Source: JACVCS01 sp038328575 (GTDB taxonomy: Bacteria > Planctomycetota > Phycisphaerae > Phycisphaerales > UBA1924). Taken from it: a DNA stretch of 9,617 bases. Shown here in pieces: positions 7,391 through 9,617 of the stretch (positions are counted from its first letter, which is position 1; each line of letters opens with the position of its first letter). Under the pieces are notes generated by a model. That model saw only the letters and a list, made by a program, of their open reading frames with translations, had not been told where the DNA came from and did not search any database. The DNA is taken from assembly GCA_038328575.1 (NCBI GenBank), contig JBBQMD010000075.1, positions 1-9,617 on the forward strand, read 5' to 3'. A program made the translations under genes and the position numbers.

Positions 7391-7547
7391 ACCTGCTCGA
7401 TTGGAGGTGGGTGAACGGGTCGGTGACTTGTTGCCCGCCGGCCCCGCGAGAAGTTGCGGGGTGGAAGTGGGCGGTGGGGCGGAGGGGGGACGGGCGCAGA
7501 GGCTGTGGGCGTGTGACCCGGGGCGAGAAACGCACGAGGAGACGCCA
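7391..7547 (-). other. Gap between the sigma-factor and membrane-protein genes
   Basis: This 157-base spacer holds a 6-bp perfect hairpin (CCCCGC 7442-7447 with GCGGGG 7456-7461, 8-base loop) with no T-run. I see no convincing terminator or promoter. The spacing is larger than usual for a sigma/anti-sigma pair, so the level of co-transcription is uncertain. Confidence 0.4.
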
Positions 7548-8228
7548 TTATGGCAAGATGCGCCGGTTTGATTTTTCCGGCTCAATTCCGCGAGGGGTTG
7601 GGGTGCGGCGGGACAGCTCTGCGGCCTCGGCGGTGTGGACCAGTTCCCGGAGCATGCGTCGGCCGCGGGCGATGCGGGTTTCGATGGTGGTCTCGGGTAA
7701 ACCCATGACTTCGCCGATCTGGCGGTAGGACATCTCGTGGACACATCGCATGAGCAGCGGCTCGCAATAGTCTTCGGGGAGGCGCTGGAGCAGGCACATC
7801 ATCCAACCGGAATCCTGATGGGTTTGGACGTTGGCGGCGGGGCCTTGGCGGCCGCCGACGTCGTCGCGCGCGGGGCGTGAGGCGAGGGCGTCAAAGCCGC
7901 CGGCGCGCTCGGCGACGTTGTCAAGGCTTTGCACGGGTCGGGCGACGAGCTTTCGGCCGGCGAGGCGGGCGGCATTGAGGGCGACCATGCGGAGCCAGGG
8001 ACGCAGGGCGTTGTGGGTGCGGACAGTGCTGATCTTGCTGATGAGGGCGGCGGCGACATCCTGGAGAAGATCGTCAACTTCGGTGGTGTTGGGCTTGTGA
8101 GCGATGAGGACAACGGCGACGTAGCGCCGGTGGGATTCCCAGAGTGCGCGCAGCGCCCATTCCTGCCCCAATTGCGCGGCTGCGAAGGCGTCGGCGTCAC
8201 CGGTCTGTTCGATCCGTTGGTCGTCCAT
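7548..8228 (-). CDS. ECF-type sigma-70 family RNA polymerase sigma factor
   Basis: This 226-residue protein has sigma-70 region 2 (about 24-92, including EVDDLLQDVAAALI and LRPWLRMVALNAAR) and region 4 (about 142-198, with LPEDYCEPLLMRCVHEMSYRQIGEVMGL...TIETRIARGRRML). Regions 1 and 3 are absent, as in ECF sigma factors. The linker (about 100-140) is long and Gly/Asp-rich, and a basic tail of about 28 residues follows region 4. It would direct RNA polymerase to a specific promoter set, probably in response to an envelope signal relayed by the membrane protein encoded next. The start is ATG at 8228 (MDDQRIEQ). A TTG one codon upstream is also possible, and neither has a good Shine-Dalgarno. 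It is divergent from tatC. Confidence 0.92.
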   Translation of the reverse strand: MDDQRIEQTGDADAFAAAQLGQEWALRALWESHRRYVAVVLIAHKPNTTEVDDLLQDVAAALISKISTVRTHNALRPWLRMVALNAARLAGRKLVARPVQSLDNVAERAGGFDALASRPARDDVGGRQGPAANVQTHQDSGWMMCLLQRLPEDYCEPLLMRCVHEMSYRQIGEVMGLPETTIETRIARGRRMLRELVHTAEAAELSRRTPTPRGIEPEKSNRRILP

Positions 8229-8250
8229 CAAACGTTCGCACCGCGCTTTC

Positions 8251-8274
8251 CATGATGCGCTGACGGAGTGTTCC
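8251..8274 (-). promoter_or_regulatory. Weak ECF-like promoter candidate upstream of the sigma gene
   Basis: On the minus strand GGAAC (8274-8270), the hallmark -35 of many autoregulated ECF promoters, is followed 14 bases on by TCATG (8255-8251). The spacing is slightly short and the -10 is not diagnostic. It is listed because autoregulation is common for such sigma genes. Confidence 0.2.
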
Positions 8275-8281
8275 CGTCAGC
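8259..8281. other. 8-bp inverted repeat upstream of the sigma gene
   Basis: GCTGACGG (8259-8266) pairs perfectly with CCGTCAGC (8274-8281) across a 7-base loop. It starts 31 bases from the sigma-factor start codon and overlaps the GGAAC candidate element. It could be an operator or a 5'-leader hairpin. Confidence 0.5.
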
Positions 8282-8319
8282 ACGCTACGCTTGAATCCGG
8301 ACAGGGACGGCCTGGGCGA

Positions 8320-8338
8320 CCCGCCTCGGAAAGGCGGG
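8320..8338. other. 7-bp GC hairpin in the divergent gap
   Basis: CCCGCCT (8320-8326) pairs with AGGCGGG (8332-8338) across loop CGGAA. The right arm overlaps the first copy of the direct repeat at 8333-8352. Confidence 0.5.
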
Positions 8339-8385
8339 CCACCTCGGATGTGGGCCACGATGGACGGCGGGCCACCTTCGGTGTG
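8333..8385. repeat. Near-identical 20-bp direct repeat between sigma factor and tatC
   Basis: GGCGGGCCACCTCGGATGTG (8333-8352) and GGCGGGCCACCTTCGGTGTG (8366-8385) are spaced 33 bases apart, about three helical turns. The intervening GGGCCAC (8353-8359) is a partial third copy. They lie 35-87 bases upstream of the tatC start codon, a position suited to a regulator binding to one face of the DNA. Confidence 0.7.
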
Positions 8386-8409
8386 AAAGAGTGTTCGGTG
8401 AGGGCCGAC

Positions 8410-8414
8410 GGAGG
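8410..8414 (+). promoter_or_regulatory. Shine-Dalgarno that decides the TTG start of tatC
   Basis: GGAGG at 8410-8414 lies 5 bases before TTG at 8420. The next in-frame ATG (8462, MGLGEHLDELR) has no comparable site, so the TTG start is preferred even though the family often begins close to the EHLDELR motif. Confidence 0.7.
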
Positions 8415-8419
8415 TTGCG

Positions 8420-9445
8420 TTGCTGAACAAGGTCATTGAGCGACGGAACGCCGATTCGGTCATGGGGCTTGGCGAGCACCTGGACGAGCTTCGTCATCGG
8501 GTGATGATGGCGGTGGTCGGGCTGTTGCCGATTCTCGTGGTCGCGCTGGTGTACGGGCGCGCGCTGCTGGACCTGCTGATGGAGCCGGCGGTCCGGGCCT
8601 TGCGGCTGGACGGGCAGGCGGGGCAGATGCAGGTGACCAGCGCGATGGAGGCGTTCAGCGCGTACTTCTATGTGGTCGTGCTGGTGACGTTGATCGTGGG
8701 CGGGCCTTGGGTGCTGTATCAGTTGTGGAGGTTTGTCGCGCCGGGGCTCTACTTGAACGAGCGGCGGTTTGCGTACATCCTGGCGCCGCTGTCGGTGATT
8801 TTGACGGTGGTGGGCGTTTTGTTGATGTACTTTGTGATGCTGCCGCTGGCGCTGTCGTTTTTGGTGAACTTTGCGTCGACGCTTGGCGTGCAGACGATCA
8901 AGGTCGAGCCGCTGCGGGCGGGGATGGTGCTGCCGAGCTTACCGGTTTTGGTTGGGGATCCGCCAGCGCCGAGCGTGGGGCAGATGTGGGTGAATCGTGA
9001 GTTGAACGCGTTTCGCGTGTGCGTGGCCGAGGGGATCGAGGGCGGGGCGGCGCCGGTGATCATGGGTTCGGATCTGTCGAGTTCGGGCACGCTGGCGGTA
9101 CACTTGAAGCTCAGCGAGTACATCGACCTGTTCCTGACGCTGGCGCTGGTGTTTGCGTTGACGTTTCAGCTCCCGGTGGTGCTGCTGCTGCTGGGCTGGA
9201 TCGGCGTAGTGAACGTGCAAATGCTGCGGAAGAATCGGAAGTATGCGTTTGCGGGGGCGGTGGTTTTGGCAGCGGTGGCTTCGCCAACGGGCGACCCGGG
9301 GTCGCTGGCGGTGTTGCAACTGCCGATGTATTTGCTGTACGAGTTCTCGATTTTACTACTGTGGCTGTTGCCAGCGTCGCGCGTGGCCGGGGCGCAACGC
9401 GGGGGCGACGATGATCCGAAGCCTACGGATGCGACGGGGCCGTGA
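8420..9445 (+). CDS. tatC: Sec-independent (twin-arginine) translocase subunit TatC, long form
   Basis: This 341-residue polytopic inner-membrane protein is the receptor for twin-arginine signal peptides in the Tat pathway, which exports folded proteins. The family hallmarks are present: GEHLDELRHR near the N-terminus (18-27), PWVLYQLWRFVAPGLY followed by NERR (Glu114), the third-helix YFVMLPLALSFL, SEYIDLFLTLAL, and SPTGDPGS with the conserved Asp292, then the last helix ending about 318. Six hydrophobic segments fit about 28-46, 82-102, 119-141, 234-258, 275-288 and 295-318. TatC is typically about 250 residues. The excess lies mainly in the second periplasmic loop (about 159-230), which holds an extra Gly/Pro-rich segment containing WVNRELNAFRV. 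The start is TTG behind GGAGG. A charged tail follows helix 6. No tatA or tatB is in the window. Confidence 0.95.
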   Translation: MLNKVIERRNADSVMGLGEHLDELRHRVMMAVVGLLPILVVALVYGRALLDLLMEPAVRALRLDGQAGQMQVTSAMEAFSAYFYVVVLVTLIVGGPWVLYQLWRFVAPGLYLNERRFAYILAPLSVILTVVGVLLMYFVMLPLALSFLVNFASTLGVQTIKVEPLRAGMVLPSLPVLVGDPPAPSVGQMWVNRELNAFRVCVAEGIEGGAAPVIMGSDLSSSGTLAVHLKLSEYIDLFLTLALVFALTFQLPVVLLLLGWIGVVNVQMLRKNRKYAFAGAVVLAAVASPTGDPGSLAVLQLPMYLLYEFSILLLWLLPASRVAGAQRGGDDDPKPTDATGP

Positions 9446-9465
9446 GGTGAGTCGGCGCGATTGGC

Positions 9466-9503
9466 GGGGGGGGGGGGGGGGGCGGGGTGCGGGGGGAAGG
9501 GGG
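9466..9503 (+). other. G17 tract with further G-runs
   Basis: Seventeen consecutive G bases (9466-9482) are followed by C, then runs of 4, 6 and 5 G within 21 bases. The + strand DNA or RNA could form a G-quadruplex. It sits between the tatC stop and the next start codon. A homopolymer this long is also a common sequencing and assembly weak point, so its exact length is uncertain. Confidence 0.8.
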
Positions 9504-9515
9504 TCGTGGGGTGCG

Positions 9516-9617
9516 ATGAAGTTTTTGCTGGTCGCGGAGAAGATCTCCGGGATGGCGGGGTCAACCCAGGCGCCGGCTCTGGCGTGCGCGTGGGTGCTTG
9601 GACAGCGCGGAGTTGGG
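9516..9617 (+). CDS. N-terminal fragment of an unidentified protein (runs off the right edge)
   Basis: ATG 9516 opens 34 codons to the window end without a stop, beginning MKFLLVAEKISGMAGSTQAP. Twenty-seven of the 34 codons end in G or C, matching the coding bias of the neighbours. The hydrophobic first strand, a Gly-containing turn and a following Ala-rich helix ending in RGVG resemble the first Rossmann unit of GT4-type glycosyltransferases, but 34 residues are too few to assign a family. The upstream context is G-rich with no clean Shine-Dalgarno. It follows tatC by 70 bases on the same strand and may be co-transcribed, with the G17 tract in between. Confidence 0.6.
   Translation, partial: MKFLLVAEKISGMAGSTQAPALACAWVLGQRGVG

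Noticed and set aside
7391..7744. Upstream extension of the membrane-protein frame into the sigma gene
   Set aside because: The residues are Pro/Ser/Cys low-complexity and overlap the well-supported sigma region 4 in another frame.

Overview
The window is high-GC DNA with GC-rich third codon positions. It probably comes from a planctomycete, most likely near the Phycisphaerae. That placement is inferred from three things: tandem C-terminal DIADDQGN...NNGVTEGDYN modules on a large secreted repeat protein, a sigma-factor cluster with secreted PDZ proteins, and an unusually long TatC. No rRNA, tRNA or other taxonomic marker is present.

Layout, left to right. Positions 1-2027 (+) hold the C-terminal 674 residues of a large secreted repeat protein whose start lies off the left edge. 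It contains about 2.5 copies of a ~176-residue beta-type repeat and ends in two 39-residue dockerin-like modules. Positions 2028-2588 are a convergent gap. It opens with tandem hairpins that close the first gene. It then holds a possible unassigned structured RNA on the + strand, with a weak promoter-like pair, several stem-loops and a strong intrinsic terminator at 2497-2536. A block of minus-strand genes follows. Reading with transcription (right to left), these are an ECF-type sigma factor (8228-7548), a single-pass membrane protein in the usual anti-sigma position (7390-6611), two paralogous secreted PDZ proteins (6559-5228 and 4992-3874), a terminator-like hairpin (about 3816-3782), and a MoxR AAA+ ATPase (3671-2589) that is probably transcribed separately. 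Divergent from the sigma factor is tatC (8420-9445, +), which uses a TTG start behind a clear Shine-Dalgarno sequence. A G17 tract and the first 34 codons of another + strand gene close the window.

How the genes may work together (inference): sigma factor, membrane partner and two signal-peptide PDZ proteins look like one envelope-stress or envelope-sensing module. Its logic resembles SigmaE-RseA-DegS/RseP, but no protease domain is visible. TatC and the large secreted protein belong to the wider export and surface theme but need not be functionally linked to that module.

The points most worth a second look are the duplicated SP-beta-PDZ-helix proteins next to an ECF sigma pair, the possible new RNA at about 2245-2536, the ~65-residue extra segment in a periplasmic loop of TatC, the four-copy 8-bp tandem repeat upstream of the second PDZ gene, and the Ca-loop-like C-terminal modules interrupted by a proline-rich insert.
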